In this document: positions 1 through 11,429 of the stretch, piece after piece
Layout: each line of letters starts with the position of its first letter
Position numbering within the stretch: position 1 is the first letter of the stretch
Notes under the pieces: model-generated
Databases searched by the model: none
The model's input: only the letters and a program-made list of their open reading frames with translations
Told to the model about the DNA's origin: nothing
Origin: Schistocerca nitens
Lineage: Eukaryota; Arthropoda; Insecta; Orthoptera; Acrididae
Direction: 5' to 3'
DNA: 64,000 nt
NCBI RefSeq assembly: GCF_023898315.1
Contig: NC_064621.1
Coordinates: 540,351,383 to 540,415,382, forward strand
Made by a program: the position numbers and the translations under genes

Positions 1-1195
1 CCAGTAACAGTTCTGAAGAGGAATACCTTCCAAGCCTAAAAAAAAAAAAACACCTACTGCAAGAGCTTTCAGCGACAAAGAAAAGGCAGTGAAATATTGG
101 TTAAACTAAGGAGGGGGAAAACGTTTGAAGTTACGCAGTGTGCAAAGGCGTTTTCGTTTCGTAAAATCGGAGCCTGAACTGTACAAATGGAAGAATGAAT
201 TACACAAAGTAAAAAATATGCGCCAAACGGAAACCCGACATCAGATGAACGAAAAATTGTTCAAAAGATTTAGAACTGCTCGTGAGAGGCTAAGCACCGT
301 TACTGATGGAACACTGTGCCCTCCGAAATGCATCTGACATGGACGTTGTTAATTTCCAAGCTTCGTCGACGTGGCTACGCAGGTTCAAGAAATTGTACAG
401 AATAGAAAGTCCCAAAATTACTAAGTTTACGTCACGTAAACGGGTAAAGCAGCTGCCAGTGATAGACAATGCTTTAGAGAAAGTCATAGCTGACATAAAG
501 ACTAAACTTGCTGTTATCCCCGCAGCTGCTGTTTATAACGCTGATCAGGCAGGTTTCGTAAAACAGCTGCGTGCACATCGCACTTTATCATTTCGGGGTG
601 AAAAAAGACGAAGTCGGTTCCCCAATTAATGAATGCAATGACACATTCATATTCGATAATGCCAGTTTTAAGTATAAGTGGTTTACTGTTTCCGCAGCTG
701 TATATCTTCAAGAACCGCAAGGCAAATTAGGACCAAAAATAAAAAAAATTGACTGCTTAGTTGCAAAAAATCTTGTAATAGATCTATCAAAATCTGGAAA
801 AACGGGAAAGAACAATTTTCAACATATCCTTCGAAACGTATTCCTAATCATTGCTTTTGTTGAATTCATGATATGGACATAACGACGCCTTTGCTTTTGT
901 GGAGGACGACGAAAAATCTATAGATGTAATGTGGATTCAGCCTGGAACTACTGGTACGATTCAACCTCTCGATAAAGAATTTTTTCAACAGTGGAAAGCA
1001 TTTTTCAGGAAATTATCAGACAACATAATTTCCGATACGTCTCTCACATTTCAGGTTCATCAGCGGAACAGTATACTTAAGGTCCAGTCATTTGTGCATT
1101 ACCAGTTTTCTTCGCCACCCTTTACGAATTTGATAAAGTATGCAGCGCAATATGCAGAACAACGACCGGGACCATTGTTGACTCCATTCTAGTTC
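1..1195 (+). pseudogene. pogo/Tigger-like transposase relic
   Basis: Several reading frames on one strand add up to a CENPB/Tigger-type transposase of the Tc1-mariner superfamily. The order is a psq-type helix-turn-helix (SVQRRFRFVKSE at about 137-172), a CENPB-type second helix domain (WLRRFKKLYRIES at about 370-410), then DDE_1 pieces: NADQAGF at about 538-558, an SKSGK segment near 790, and QPGTTGTIQPLDKEFFQQW near 938-994. In the family the enzyme cuts and pastes DNA in the nucleus. The frames shift at least three times and the third catalytic acid region is degraded, so it is dead. The 5' end lies outside the window. No terminal inverted repeat is visible downstream, because other repeats begin at 1199. 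Confidence 0.75.
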
Positions 1196-1198
1196 TGT

Positions 1199-1504
1199 CT
1201 AAATAAAACTGGCAACGGCCTTGCCGCAGTGGATACACCGGTTCCCGTCAGATCACCGACGTTAAGCGCTGTCGGGCGTAGCCGGTACTTGGTTCGGTGA
1301 CCATCTGGGCCGCCATGTGCTGGTGCCATTTTTCGGGGTGCACTCAGCCTCGTGATGCCAATTGAGGAGCTACTCGACCGAATAGTAGAGGTTCCGGTCA
1401 CAGAAAAACATCATAACGACCGGGAGAGCGGTGTACTGACCACACGCCCCTCCTATCTGCATCCTTGTTCTGATGGGCCTGAAGGCGGAGTGCTAAATAA
1501 AACT
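1199..1504 (+). mobile_element. 5S-rRNA-derived SINE (SINE3 type) with 12-bp TSD
   Basis: The first about 118 bp (1211-1328) read like a mutated 5S rRNA gene. It shows GGTTCCCGTCAGATCACCGA, GTTAAGCGCTGTCGGGCGTA and a GGTACTTGG box where 5S genes carry the internal pol III promoter. A body of about 160 bp follows and ends at 1492. The insertion is bracketed by a perfect direct repeat, CTAAATAAAACT, at 1199-1210 and 1493-1504, the mark of LINE-machinery target-primed insertion. The copy is probably 3' truncated relative to the family as I remember it. It lies directly behind the pogo relic. Confidence 0.82.
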
Positions 1505-1585
1505 AGTGGTTACTGCCTGACTGCATCAATTTTTCATTTTTCCGGTGCGCCTGGTGCAAGAAAAATGTTTGTTTTTGTCGTTCAA

Positions 1586-1772
1586 ATGGCTCTGAGCACT
1601 ATGGGACTTAACATCTGTGGTCATCAGTCCCCTAGAACTTAGAACTACTTAAACCTAACTAACCTAAGGACATCACACACATCCATGCCCGAGGCAGGAT
1701 TCGAACCTGCGATCGTAGCAGTCGCGCGGCTCCGGACTGAGCGCCTAGAACCGCTAGACCACCGCGGCCGGC
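1586..1772 (-). mobile_element. tRNA-derived SINE, copy 1
   Basis: Read on the minus strand it starts with a tRNA-like head carrying an A box (TGGTCTAGCGG) and a B box (GGTTCGAATCC). The body that follows contains GATGTCCTTAGGTTAGTTAG and ends in ATAGTGCTCAGAGCCAT. A perfect 13-bp TSD, TTTTGTCGTTCAA, flanks it at 1573-1585 and 1773-1785. It has no coding capacity and would depend on a LINE for mobility. Seven further copies lie in this window. Confidence 0.92.
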
Positions 1773-1785
1773 TTTTGTCGTTCAA

Positions 1786-4135
1786 TAGACACTTTTCATT
1801 TTTGTGATGACTACAGGGACTAAACAAACAAAGAACTGTTTCACTGATAGTCAAATGTACAACATTCAAACATTATTATAAGGAATGGCCTACAGGAATT
1901 GTTATAAAATGTTGTACCGCAAGACACATTTCATTTCAACAAATTACAAGTCCTGATTGATGGAAGTCGTCTAACATCAAACACCGCCACTGTTTTATTT
2001 TCTCTGCTAGCCACTTTTATCAGAATTACATTGGCAAGAATTGAACAGTCGATATGAAGTTACTAAAAAAATGTTTGTATAGTTTAAGCCATGTTTTCAT
2101 CGGAGCAAACAAGCACAAGCAAAAGAGAACTCTGTCTGGTGTACCTGGTAGGCCTCTTGCAAGTCTTTCAACTGGACGCCACTGCAGCTACTTCCGTGTC
2201 CCTAACCTTTCCTCCTACAGTTTAACGTGGAATCCGAACTACATGTCTTTCGTGGCCGCTCCAACATCTGTGAGAAGTGAATGCTCGGTGAAAAATCTTA
2301 GTGAAAAAGATGTGCCCTGTACGGGATTTGATCCCGCGCTCTCTGGATCACGAAGCACGCGCTTCGCCACTAACCCATTTTTGTTTCAGAAAAAAAAAGA
2401 ATATGACCATTGGAACTTACATGCATAGTGGAAACGCTAGCTGTCACCTCCTGAGATGATGCTCGTCGTCGGTAATTAGTGTTCTGTTTATAATTTTCCC
2501 CTCAATGGTAATGAGAAGCCAGGGAAAATGGCAGCCGACATACAAGGAAAATTTTGGACCAGTGCTAATGAGAGGTGGAGACGCAATTCCGTGTAAAGTG
2601 GACGGCACGATCTCTACGCATATCACGTTTCCGTACAAATTGAGGTACTTAAATTCTTCCTCCCCTGCGCCATTTTGCATACTCCGTCAAAAGCAGTGCG
2701 CTCGCCATGCAAAATAATCCTCACTGAATAGCAAAGTTTCGCATTGTGGCTCTAACAAGGTAGAGTTGTATCCTGCATGCCGGATATTAGCTCCAAAAAA
2801 TTAAAACTACTAACACAGCAATAATAGCCAATGTTGGCCACCTCGTGTTCTCTTCCGTTCCTTCTAGTATAAACGATTCTACCCATCTACAAGCGAAGGG
2901 TAGTGCATTTTCTGCAAATGCTCATTCGCACGTATTCGCTTCCATTCGGTCCATTGTAGACGAGGCTTTAGGCACTTAAAATTGGTGTCTGTGAACTACG
3001 GGTAATTTCGCTACGCGGCGCTGCATGATCCGCGCTCTAGGCGGGCACGGCTGCACAAACCGCTGTTATGAGCTGTTCTTAGCGCAGTAAAAATGTGAAA
3101 TTCCATCATTTTTTTTTTTTGCAAAATATTTGCAGTGCCTCCTGGCAGCTAAAATTTTGGCAGTGCATTTCTTTCGTTGTCTTCTTCCCGTGTAAAAAAA
3201 TTCACGGTAGTTTTCGATATGTCTTATTGGATCATTCCTTTAAGAAATAGGTTCTTTCTTTTAATAAATATCAGAAACCTCATATTGCATGATGATTGAA
3301 AACACTATTATATACCTGAGTAAAAATGGTGTGCAGACTTCAGGCGACAACTGCTTTCAGGAATATAGCCTATGTATCTGAAGAGCTTTTTAGAAAATAA
3401 GCGTGACTCGGAAGAATCGATGTCTAAACACTCCATAGAAAAAAAGGTGGGTTTACTTTCGTAAGAAAAGTGGAAAGAGTATTTTCGCTGATGTCGGCCC
3501 AGTGGACTGATAAAAGAAATCGACTGCTGCCGGGAATTATGGAATCAATCTTACAGTGCCAGTTTAACTGCAAGCTGACTTGCTGAAAAAAGTGAAATCT
3601 TCTTCTACTTCTGCCACAATAAGTTCCATCTAATTGTGTCATAAATAAAAGTAATTACATTAAATAAAATTTTTACATCATCAGAGTGTGCCGACGAGGT
3701 TCCAGTTAGATATGGCAACACAAGATACCCGAATGTTGCGGCTAGATATCGCATACGGCGCGAGTGCACAGCCGGTACATGACCTGTCTCTTAGACCAGG
3801 ATCACACACACAACAGCTTCTGCCGTACTGCAGTTGCATGCGTGAACTCCCAGTTTTTAGTGGTGCAACTTAAGAGACGCAACTTTTGTCATGCCACAAA
3901 AAGTTCAACTTGGTTGTACTTTTCTGCGCCACTTTCCTTCCATCACTGCTCCCTGGCGGCTTTTCTTGGAAACACGAGCGTTTTGTCGCTATTACCTTAG
4001 AATAATTGCTGATGTATTATATTTCAGTGTGTTTTCATTTTATTACTGAAAAAAGTGATAACTGTTATTGGCAGGCACAGTTTTGCAGCTACTAGAACTA
4101 CAAGAACAACAACATATGTTTAATTTTCTGTAGAA

Positions 4136-4136
<1 letters not shown>
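1786..4136. other. Unassigned intergenic sequence
   Basis: No frame in this stretch resembles a protein I know. The longest open stretch (2054-2428, plus) has no recognisable domain and overlaps a tRNA-like segment on the other strand. Poly-T runs occur near 3110. The base composition is ordinary. I see no TSD-bounded element apart from the tRNA-like piece listed separately. Confidence 0.5.
2310..2375 (-). repeat. tRNA-like segment, possible SINE head
   Basis: Read on the minus strand the segment has an A-box-like TTAGTGGCGAAGCG and a strong B box, GGGATCAAATCCC, about 40 bp downstream. That spacing fits a tRNA or a tRNA-derived SINE. Acceptor-stem pairing is not convincing and no TSD was found, so a functional tRNA gene is unlikely. 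Confidence 0.4.

Positions 4137-4137
<1 letters not shown>

Positions 4138-4172
<35 letters not shown>
4138..4172. repeat. (TG)n microsatellite
   Basis: Uninterrupted alternating TG for about 32 bp, then TTTGT. A simple repeat with no associated element. Confidence 0.95.
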
Positions 4173-5056
4173 TACAAACTAATAATGTATCTCCACAATT
4201 TTTAAAGATTTTTGATTGGATGAACAATCAAATAAACTTCATATTACCCCCCAAAAAACGAGTCGTATAAACTTCGAGATTTGTGAGACCAAGCACTGTA
4301 TAAACTGTGTATTATATGCAGGAAATATAGCCTCCGAGTGCGATGTGCAGCTGTTAAACTAAAAATTATTTATTCGAAATGCCGACGAATAGAATAAATA
4401 TTCTAAAATCTTGGAAGAGTGGCTGTCTGCAGATGATAATTACATGCCAGGTATGGTTAGTTAGCATTGCAGACAGCATTTTCGTCTCCGAGTATTTTTT
4501 TTTTTTTTTTCAGTGTGTCTGTGACCCTTGATTTCTCCCTGTGCGACATCTGTTTTCGGATTCAACATTTGGGTTTCGTCTTCCCTGTATTTAACTCTTG
4601 TGACAGCTCTCCTTCCATAAACTGCACTGCAACATTGATAACCGTCCATATGATTTTATTCGATGCCATTTTGAAACCTGTGCAACTACGTACAATTTGT
4701 GGCGTCTTCCGTGAACGGTGGCTCACGGTGCCATTACAGAAAGCCACAAGCCTTGTCACATTACTTGTGTGTGTGAACCCGACTTTAGGCTGTGTTCACT
4801 GTGGCACCGACAACGGTTGTCAGACGCCATCGCCAGAGGTCGCCCAGTAACGTCGGCCGACAGTTTGGTCATACTGCGTCCGATCTCCGTCGTCTGTTTT
4901 GGCGCGGTGAAGGACATTATGTTAGGTTAGAATCTATTCTATGCATGAAGCAGGTTAAATTTTAACTTCCTACATTGGGATAGGTTATCATGACACCCCT
5001 ATGCTTGGAGACGGGTGTTGCATTGCGGCTTTTGCCATTAAAAAAGCGCCGAATAC
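4173..5056. other. Unassigned sequence with poly-T tract
   Basis: It contains a T run at about 4495-4511 and short open frames on both strands with no recognisable domain. A basic, lysine-rich minus-strand frame at 4461-4649 is low-complexity and is not supported as a gene. Confidence 0.45.
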
Positions 5057-5887
5057 ATATGAATGAGCCCCCAACCAGTAGCCGCGCCTTTACCGTTGTG
5101 TCCCACATTCTCTCCATCTCCACACCCTCCATCTCCTTTCCCAACGCAACTTCCACCGTCTACCCCTCCCGGATGATGAGCTTCGCCCTGACATCTACCC
5201 TTCCTACCAACTCTAACCCCATCTTCCTGCCTCCTTCTCAGGGCTCCCTCTCCTCCCCCACCCTCCTCCTGAGCGGCTTCCCCCTCCTACTCCCCCTCCA
5301 TCTTTCCTTTCAGTGTCTCTGCGCTCCCTCCTGCCCTGTCTTCCCTCTTCACCTCCCGCCCAACGTGTCTCACGCCTCTTCGTGTACCCACGGATGCCCC
5401 TCCTCTCTTCATCCCGCCTCTTCCCCTGCTGCCCCTTGCTCTCCCCTCCTTTTCCATCCTCTCTGCCCTTTCCCTCGGCAGGTCCCGCCTGGCAGTTTTA
5501 TTCTTCGTCGAGTGTGCTCCAAGTGGGTTTTAAGTGTGTTGTTCCGGAGTGGTTTTACTACTGTGTCCGACTTTCAACGTGTGCATGTCCATTCAGTGTC
5601 TTCTCTGAGTTTTGAAGACTCGCCGACTGTGTTTTTTTAACTTTCTGGTGACTTAAACTGTCCTCCATGAACGTCTCCGTGTTAGTCGATTCTTTACCTC
5701 CATTTTCTCCCATTATTCTGTTTTAAGTTCCCCTTTCTCGATTATGTATGTAACATTTTATTCTTATTTTAAGTTGTTATGTCACTCTGCTGAAGAGCGG
5801 CGGATTGTGCCACTGACAGCCCTCCCCTGCCCATATGGGGCAGGGGAATGAAATCACAATAAAGAAGAAAAAAAAATATGAATGAGC
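5057..5887 (+). mobile_element. 5'-truncated retrotransposed fragment with poly(A) and 12-bp TSD
   Basis: The insert runs from 5069 to 5875. It ends in an AATAAA signal followed by an A-rich tail and is flanked by a perfect 12-bp repeat, ATATGAATGAGC, at 5057-5068 and 5876-5887. The body is strongly pyrimidine-rich. Its open frames (5004-5640) are serine/proline-rich low complexity, not a recognisable enzyme. It is therefore most likely the 3' untranslated end of a poly(A)-type non-LTR retrotransposon, or a retrocopy of an unknown RNA. Which of the two cannot be settled from the sequence. Confidence 0.7.
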
Positions 5888-6379
5888 TAGACCTGTCTGG
5901 GAAAGCACATAGCGATTACTGCACACTTTGTCCTCAGTTACTGGAATAACCAGACATGCCTACGAATATGTGAGATGAAGAGAGAAATGTTCGATTACAC
6001 TTACATACTCGAGATGTGACAATGAACATCAAGGTTACAAACACTCTCACAACTTCAAATAAATTGAGCCAAACAAACATAACCTTCAATGACTGGCATT
6101 CAGCGTATGTTTGTAGGACGATCATAAATTTTAGAACGAGATACTCTGAACACCTAAAGCATTGAAAAGTGGGAAAACAGACACAACATTTGCAAACCAT
6201 CACATATAGCAGAATCACCACCCTACTGGCATAAAAACGCCAGTAAGCAGTAATAATAATTCGCTGACAGATAATGCCCACATACCACAACCCAAAAAAG
6301 ATCCACAACTGTAAGTTTAAGCATAAGATAAGCACCCTTCTCACTAGAACATATTATTTTTTGAGAATGTAATTTACAC
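5888..6379. other. Unassigned AT-rich sequence
   Basis: The minus-strand open frames here (5934-6344 and part of 6223-6474) are hydrophobic and cysteine-rich but match nothing I know. They may be chance frames in AT-rich DNA. No repeat boundaries were seen. Confidence 0.4.
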
Positions 6380-6676
6380 CTAAAATTTCTGATAAACCCT
6401 ACTTGGGGTTTCCAATAAAGCAGAAATTTCAACCCATAGATTCCGAGCCATTTTCCGATTATGATATTTTTCATTCTCAGGATTCCACAAATTCTTTCTT
6501 TCTTGAACTAAACAGTTTCTCACAATCCATATTACGTGTTTGAGAACGTCGACCAATTCTACCGAAGAAAACAAACTGATCTGAATTTCACTGATTATCG
6601 TCCGAAATCTGTAAGTTCGGACCACAGGTGCCGACTTTTGAAAATCTTGTGCTATGCTCATCATGTTACACTTCAA
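6380..6676 (-). pseudogene. Possible MADF (Myb/SANT-like) domain fragment
   Basis: The frame contains LWNPENEKYHNRKMARNLW followed by VEIS. This resembles the conserved core of MADF DNA-binding domains, where a tryptophan-proline pair, a Y-x-x-R block and a second tryptophan are spaced this way. MADF proteins are host transcription regulators and also accessory proteins of PIF/Harbinger transposons. The frame stops soon after and no second half is convincing. It may be an exon of a gene whose introns I cannot place, or a transposon-derived relic. The call rests on motif resemblance alone. Confidence 0.4.
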
Positions 6677-6923
6677 AACTCATAATTACCCTCTACATAA
6701 TTACAGTAAATGTAAATGCTACAAAGTAACGTAAAATACATGATCAGTCACTTAAAAAGGGAGAGACTGAAATGCGCTCCTCCAGACTATTGTTTTGCTC
6801 ATGAATTCGTTGATCAGAGGTTCCAGGTTCAGTTCCCTTGCGAGATCACACTTTCAAAGCTATCTAGCGTAACATTATGCTGTTTTACATATCCAACAAA
6901 ATATCTCTAAGAATGAGTCAGTC

Positions 6924-8690
6924 TCACACAATCGAAATCGTCACCGTAAAAAGAAGTAACGTAACAACTATTCCATCTTTGCCTAATAAAAACTGTTCTA
7001 TTTTGACAAGGTAAAACATTGTTTCGGGCGGAAATCTGCTTTTAAAGCTGCTTACTGTTTGATCCACAAACTCAAAAAATAAAATTCGCAACTTTTCTTG
7101 AATATGCTTGTCACCACCTGCTAATTTTAATGGCAATTTTCTACGGTGTTAAACAGTGGAGAGACATAAGCGCAATGCATCACACACTTCTTTAGCATGT
7201 TCCCAAAGTGATTAAAATGTATATGTATAGATAAAACAGAATCTACAGAATTACGAGCAAGGCGGATATTCAGTGAAACTTTTTGAAGTACTGCATTAAG
7301 TTATTCTATTTTTTGGAATACAAAAATTAGCATCTTGAAATGAAACAGATTTTCAAATTTTTGCACACTTTTAGAAATCCTTTAGCTTTTGCACCAACAT
7401 CATTTCTTTCATCTTGTTTATCATTAAGAAATTGTAAAAGAACTTCATAATTATTGTCTATGCACAACAGAGACACAACACACATGCACTATCTCGTTGG
7501 ACAATACCTGCTTCAACGTAATTAGAATCTGAAAGCAATTGTTTACGATTTTCGAATTTTCCTAGTCTCTTGGATGAACCACAAATAAATGAAATCCAAT
7601 CTTTGCGAACTCACGGGATATCTCTTAATAATGAATGTTATTAAATGAGTCTTGAACAACTAACTTTATGGAATGGACGAAGCAGTGAATGTAAATTGTC
7701 CTGGGTTTAGTTTCTTTTATCAGTGACCGTAAACCTAGCAGGCAACCGCTAACGTTTGTTGCACCGTCATAGCACAACCCACAACAATAGTTCACGGAAA
7801 TAGAATATCTTCATAATATATCCTTCATAGATTTAAACAGGGTATCTGAATCAGTCAATGGGAGCTCAAAAAGCACAAAACATCTTATGAACAGCAAAAG
7901 TTTGGTCAACAGTACGAAAACGAACAGATATCTGCTCTCTAATTGATATATCGGATGTCTCGTCCAACATGGAGGCATATAAATCATGTTCTTTTATTTG
8001 TCGAATCACAATTCTCTGAAGAGACATGCCTATCAAAGTTATAATTTCATTGATTATGTCATGAGACATCCACCTGATGAAACCGTAGTTTCAATTCGGG
8101 TACATCCTCGGAACGTAATTTCAGAAGATTGACAAAATTAGAATACTGTCTTGGCAAACCGAGAACAATACTGAAGTAACAGTGTTTCTGAAACAGCCAT
8201 TAAAAAAAGCAGCCTGCATATCTTTTGCTTTATAACGACTAACTGTTGACAGAATATTAACTCCTTTTTTCATAGAATTATTTATACTAACTGAACACAC
8301 ACGCAAATTACTTTTTTCATGGCATTTGAATCGTTTTAGAGCAACGGACCAATTCTTGAAGCCATATTTAACGAATGCATTGCAAGAATCCTTGTTCGCA
8401 GTAACAGTTTTTGGAGGCAGTCTGTTGTTTTCACATATAGACCTACAAAAAAGCAATCTGTCATCTTTTTCGTGATCCTGACCCAGTGTTTTTGAATAGT
8501 TTTTACGGCTGCCACTTTCAGTACTGCTACACGTTGTCGATTCAATATCACCATCACTATAACGATTACCAGTCGACGTCCTTTCGTATTCCACTATGTA
8601 CTTATCAATTTTAACGATTTTGACACGCAAGGCATGAAGACATAATATAATTTCAAACACAGGTAACACAAGTCAAACAGAACACTAACG
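6924..8690 (-). pseudogene. hAT-type (ZMYM1/TTF-zinc-finger-like) transposase relic
   Basis: Minus-strand fragments line up in order with the hAT-derived ZMYM1-like family. They are an AFVKYGFKNWSVALKRF region with following cysteine and histidine (about 8290-8390), then LYASMLDETSDISIREQISV (about 7915-7985) where the family has the first catalytic region. A CYDGATNVSG stretch (about 7745-7790), IHCFVHSIKLVVQD (about 7655-7700) and a C-terminal RFPPETM segment near 7030 follow. Stops and frame changes separate every piece, so no protein is made. Element ends were not found. The 3' end of LINE-A abuts it at about 8705. Confidence 0.75.
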
Positions 8691-8706
8691 TCCAGCGGGT
8701 TACACG

Positions 8707-8737
8707 TTCTACATCTACATCTACATCTACATCTACA
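8707..8737. repeat. (TACATC)n tail of LINE-A
   Basis: Five tandem hexamers mark the 3' terminus of the minus-strand LINE. In CR1/L2-type elements such short tandem units take the place of poly(A) and act in reverse-transcription priming. A GATGTA version closes the plus-strand copy near 24,050-24,083. Confidence 0.9.
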
Positions 8738-8792
8738 TGGATACTCTGCAAATCACATTTAAGTGCCAGGAAGAGGGTTCATCGAACCACCT

Positions 8793-9957
8793 TCACAATT
8801 CTCTATTATTCCAATCTCGTATAGCGCGCGAGAAGAATGAACACCTATATCTTTCCGTACGAGCTCTGATTTCTCTTATTTTATCTTGGTGATCGTTCCT
8901 CCCTATGTACGTCGGTGCCAACAAAATATTTTCGCATTCGGAGGAGAAAGTTGGTGATTGGAATTTCGTGAGAAGATTCCGTCGCAACGAAAAACGCCTT
9001 TCATTTAATGATGCCCATCCCAAATCCTGTATCATTTCTGTGACACTCTCTCCCATATTCCGCAATAATACAAAACGTGGTGCCTTTCTTTGAACTTTTT
9101 CGATGTACTCAGTCAGTCCTATCTGGTAAGGATCCCACACCGCGCAACAGTATTCTAAAAGTGGACGGACAAGCGTAGTGTAGGCAGACTCCTTAGTAGG
9201 GCTGTTACATTTTCTAAGTGTCCTGCCAATAAAACGCAGTCCTTGGTTAGCCTTCACCACAACGGTTTCTGTGTGTTCCTTCCAATTTAAATTGTTCGTA
9301 GTTGTAATACCTAAGTATTTAGTGGAATTTACGGCTTCTAGATTAGACTGATTTATCGTGTAACCGAAGTTTAACGCGTTCCTTTTATCACTCATGTGGA
9401 TGACCTCACACTTTTCCTTATTTAAGGTCAACTGTCACTTTTCGCCCATTCCGATATTTCTTCTAAATCGTTTTGCAGTTTGTTTTGATCTTCTGATGAC
9501 TTTATTAGTCGATAAATGACAGCGTCATCTGCAAACAACCGAAGACGGCTGCTCAGATTGTCTCCCAAATCGTTTATATAGATAAGGAACAGCAAAGGGC
9601 CTATAACATTACCTCTGGGAACGCCAGGAATCACTTATGTTTTACTCGATGACTTTCCTTCAATTACAACGAACTGTGACCTCTCTGACAGGAAATCACA
9701 AATCCAGTCACATAACTGAGGCGATATTCCATAAGCACGCAATTTCACTACGTGCCGCTTGTGTGGTACAGAATCAAAAGCCTTCTGGAAATCCAGAAAT
9801 AAGGAATCGATCTGAAATCCCTAGGCAATAGCACTCAACACTTCATACGAATAAAGAGCTAGTTGTGTTTCACAGGAACGATGTTTTCTAAACCCATGTT
9901 GACTGTGTGTCAATAGAACGTTTTCTTCGAGGTAATTCATTATGTTCGAACACAATA
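8793..9957 (-). pseudogene. LINE-A ORF2, reverse transcriptase C-terminal part
   Basis: The segment continues the polymerase interrupted by Tc1-A. Visible motifs in order are LTHSQHGFRKHRSCETQL, FLDFQKAFDSVPHKR, GVPRGNVIGPLLFLIYIND, the catalytic LFADDAVIY box, then the thumb segment NSTKYLGITTTNNLNW and a C-terminal region ending WNNREL before the stop at 8793. The usual GVPQGS box is altered to GVPRGN. There are in-frame stops near 9830 and 9645 and a frameshift near 9430, so no functional enzyme is expected. It would have copied LINE RNA into the target site in the nucleus. Confidence 0.88.
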
Positions 9958-9959
9958 TA

Positions 9960-11380
9960 CACTCCTGGAAATGGAAAAAAGAGCACATTGACACCGGTGT
10001 GTCAGACCCACCATACTTGCTCCGGACACTGCGAGAGGGCTCTACAAGCAATGATCACACGCACGGCACAGCGGACACACCAGGAACCGCGGTGTTGGCC
10101 GTCGAATGGCGCTAGCTGCGCAGCATTTGTGCACCGCCGCCGTCAGTGTCAGCCAGTTTGCCGTGGCATACGGAGCTCCATCACAGTCTTTAATACTGGT
10201 AGCATGCCGCGACAGCGTGGACGTGAACCGTATGTGCAGTTGACGGACTTTGAGCGAGGGCGTATAGTGGGCATGCGGGAGGCCGGGTGGACGTACCGCC
10301 GAATTGCTCAACACGTGGGGCGTGAGGTCTCCACAGTACATCGATGTTGTCGCCAGTGGTCGGCGGAAGGTGCACGTGCCCGTCGACCTGGGACCGGACC
10401 GCAGCGACGCACGGATGCACGCCAAGACCGTAGGATCCTACGCAGTGCCGTAGGGGACCGCACCGCCACTTCCCAGCAAATTAGGGACACTGTTGCTCCT
10501 GGGGTATCGGCGAGGACCATTCGCAACCGTCTCCATGAAGCTGGGCTACGGTCCCGCACACCGTTAGGCCGTCTTCCGCTCACGCCCCAACATCGTGCAG
10601 CCCGCCTCCAGTGGTGTCGCGACAGGCGTGAATGGAGGGACGAATGGAGACGTGTCGTCTTCAGCGATGAGAGTCGCTTCTGCCTTGGTGCCAATGATGG
10701 TCGTATGCGTGTTTGGCGCCGTGCAGGTGAGCGCCACAATCAGGACTGCATACGACCGAGGCACACAGGGCCAACACCCGGCATCATGGTGTGGGGAGCG
10801 AACTCCTACACTGGCCGTACACCACTGGTGATCGTCGAGGGGACACTGAATAGTGACGGTACATCCAAACCGTCATCGAACCCATCGTTCTACCATTCCC
10901 AGACCGGCAAGGGAACTTGCTGTTCCAACAGGACAATGCACGTCCGCATGTATCCCGTGCCACCCAACGTGCTCTAGAAGGTGTAAGTCAACTACCCTGG
11001 CCAGCAAGATCTCCGGATCTGTCCCCCATTGAGCATGTTTGGGACTGGATGAAGCGTCGTCTCACGCGGTCTGCACGTGCAGCACGAACGCTGGTCCAGC
11101 TGAGGCGCCAGGTGGAAATGGCATGGCAAGCCGTTCCACAGGACCACATCCAGCATCTCTACGATCGTCTCCATGGGAGAATACCAGCCTGCATTGCTGC
11201 GAAAGGTGGATATACACTGTACTAGTGCCGACATTGTGCATGCTCTGTTGCCTGTGTCTATGTGCCTGTGATTCTGTCAGTGTGATCATGTGATGTATCT
11301 GACCCCAGGAATGTGTCAATAAAGTTTCCCCTTCCTGGGACAATGAATTCACGGTGTTCTTATTTCAATTTCCAGGAGTG
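9960..11380 (+). mobile_element. Tc1-A copy 1 (Tc1-like DNA transposon) inserted in LINE-A
   Basis: The element starts CACTCCTGGAAATGG and ends CCATTTCCAGGAGTG-like (CAATTTCCAGGAGTG), giving imperfect terminal inverted repeats of about 28 bp. It is flanked by TA at 9958-9959 and 11381-11382, the Tc1/mariner target. LINE-A reverse transcriptase sequence continues on both sides, so this insertion is younger than the LINE. It is 1,421 bp, one base shorter than copy 2 at 58569-59990, and the two are nearly identical. Confidence 0.95.
10204..11224 (+). pseudogene. Tc1-A transposase, frameshifted copy
   Basis: The ATG at 10204 begins MPRQRGREPYVQLTDFERG, a Tc1 helix-turn-helix start. The frame then carries the second HTH (VSARTIRNRLHEAGLRSR) and the first catalytic block VVFSDESRFCLG. 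After 10855 one base is missing relative to copy 2. The frame shifts there, and the rest (QQDNARPHVSRATQ, then SPDLSPIEHVWDW and the C-terminus) continues in another frame to a stop at 11223-11225. Apart from this deletion and a few substitutions (for example N for I in the MVWGA-NSY block) the gene is well preserved, so the lesion is probably recent. Confidence 0.9.
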
Positions 11381-11429
11381 TATGTTAAAAATCCTGCTGC
11401 ATATCGACGCAAATGACATGGGCCTGTAA

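Noticed and set aside
1625..1680. AACCTAACTAACCTAAGG as possible telomeric (TTAGG)n DNA
   Set aside because: It is part of the body of the common SINE and occurs at the same place in every copy. It is not a tandem telomere repeat.
2054..2428. 124-codon open frame
   Set aside because: No recognisable domain, and its 3' part overlaps a tRNA-like segment read on the other strand.
5004..5640. 216-codon serine/proline-rich open frame as a gene
   Set aside because: It lies inside a TSD-bounded, poly(A)-tailed insertion and is pyrimidine-rich low complexity with a second overlapping frame. No domain.
6775..6850. tRNA-like GGTTCCAGGTTCAGTTCCC stretch
   Set aside because: Only a B-box-like word. 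No A box at the right distance, no stem pairing and no TSD.
10308..10739. Long minus-strand open frames across Tc1-A (also 58917-59348)
   Set aside because: GC-rich shadow frames of the transposase, present in both copies because the sequence is the same. No protein features.
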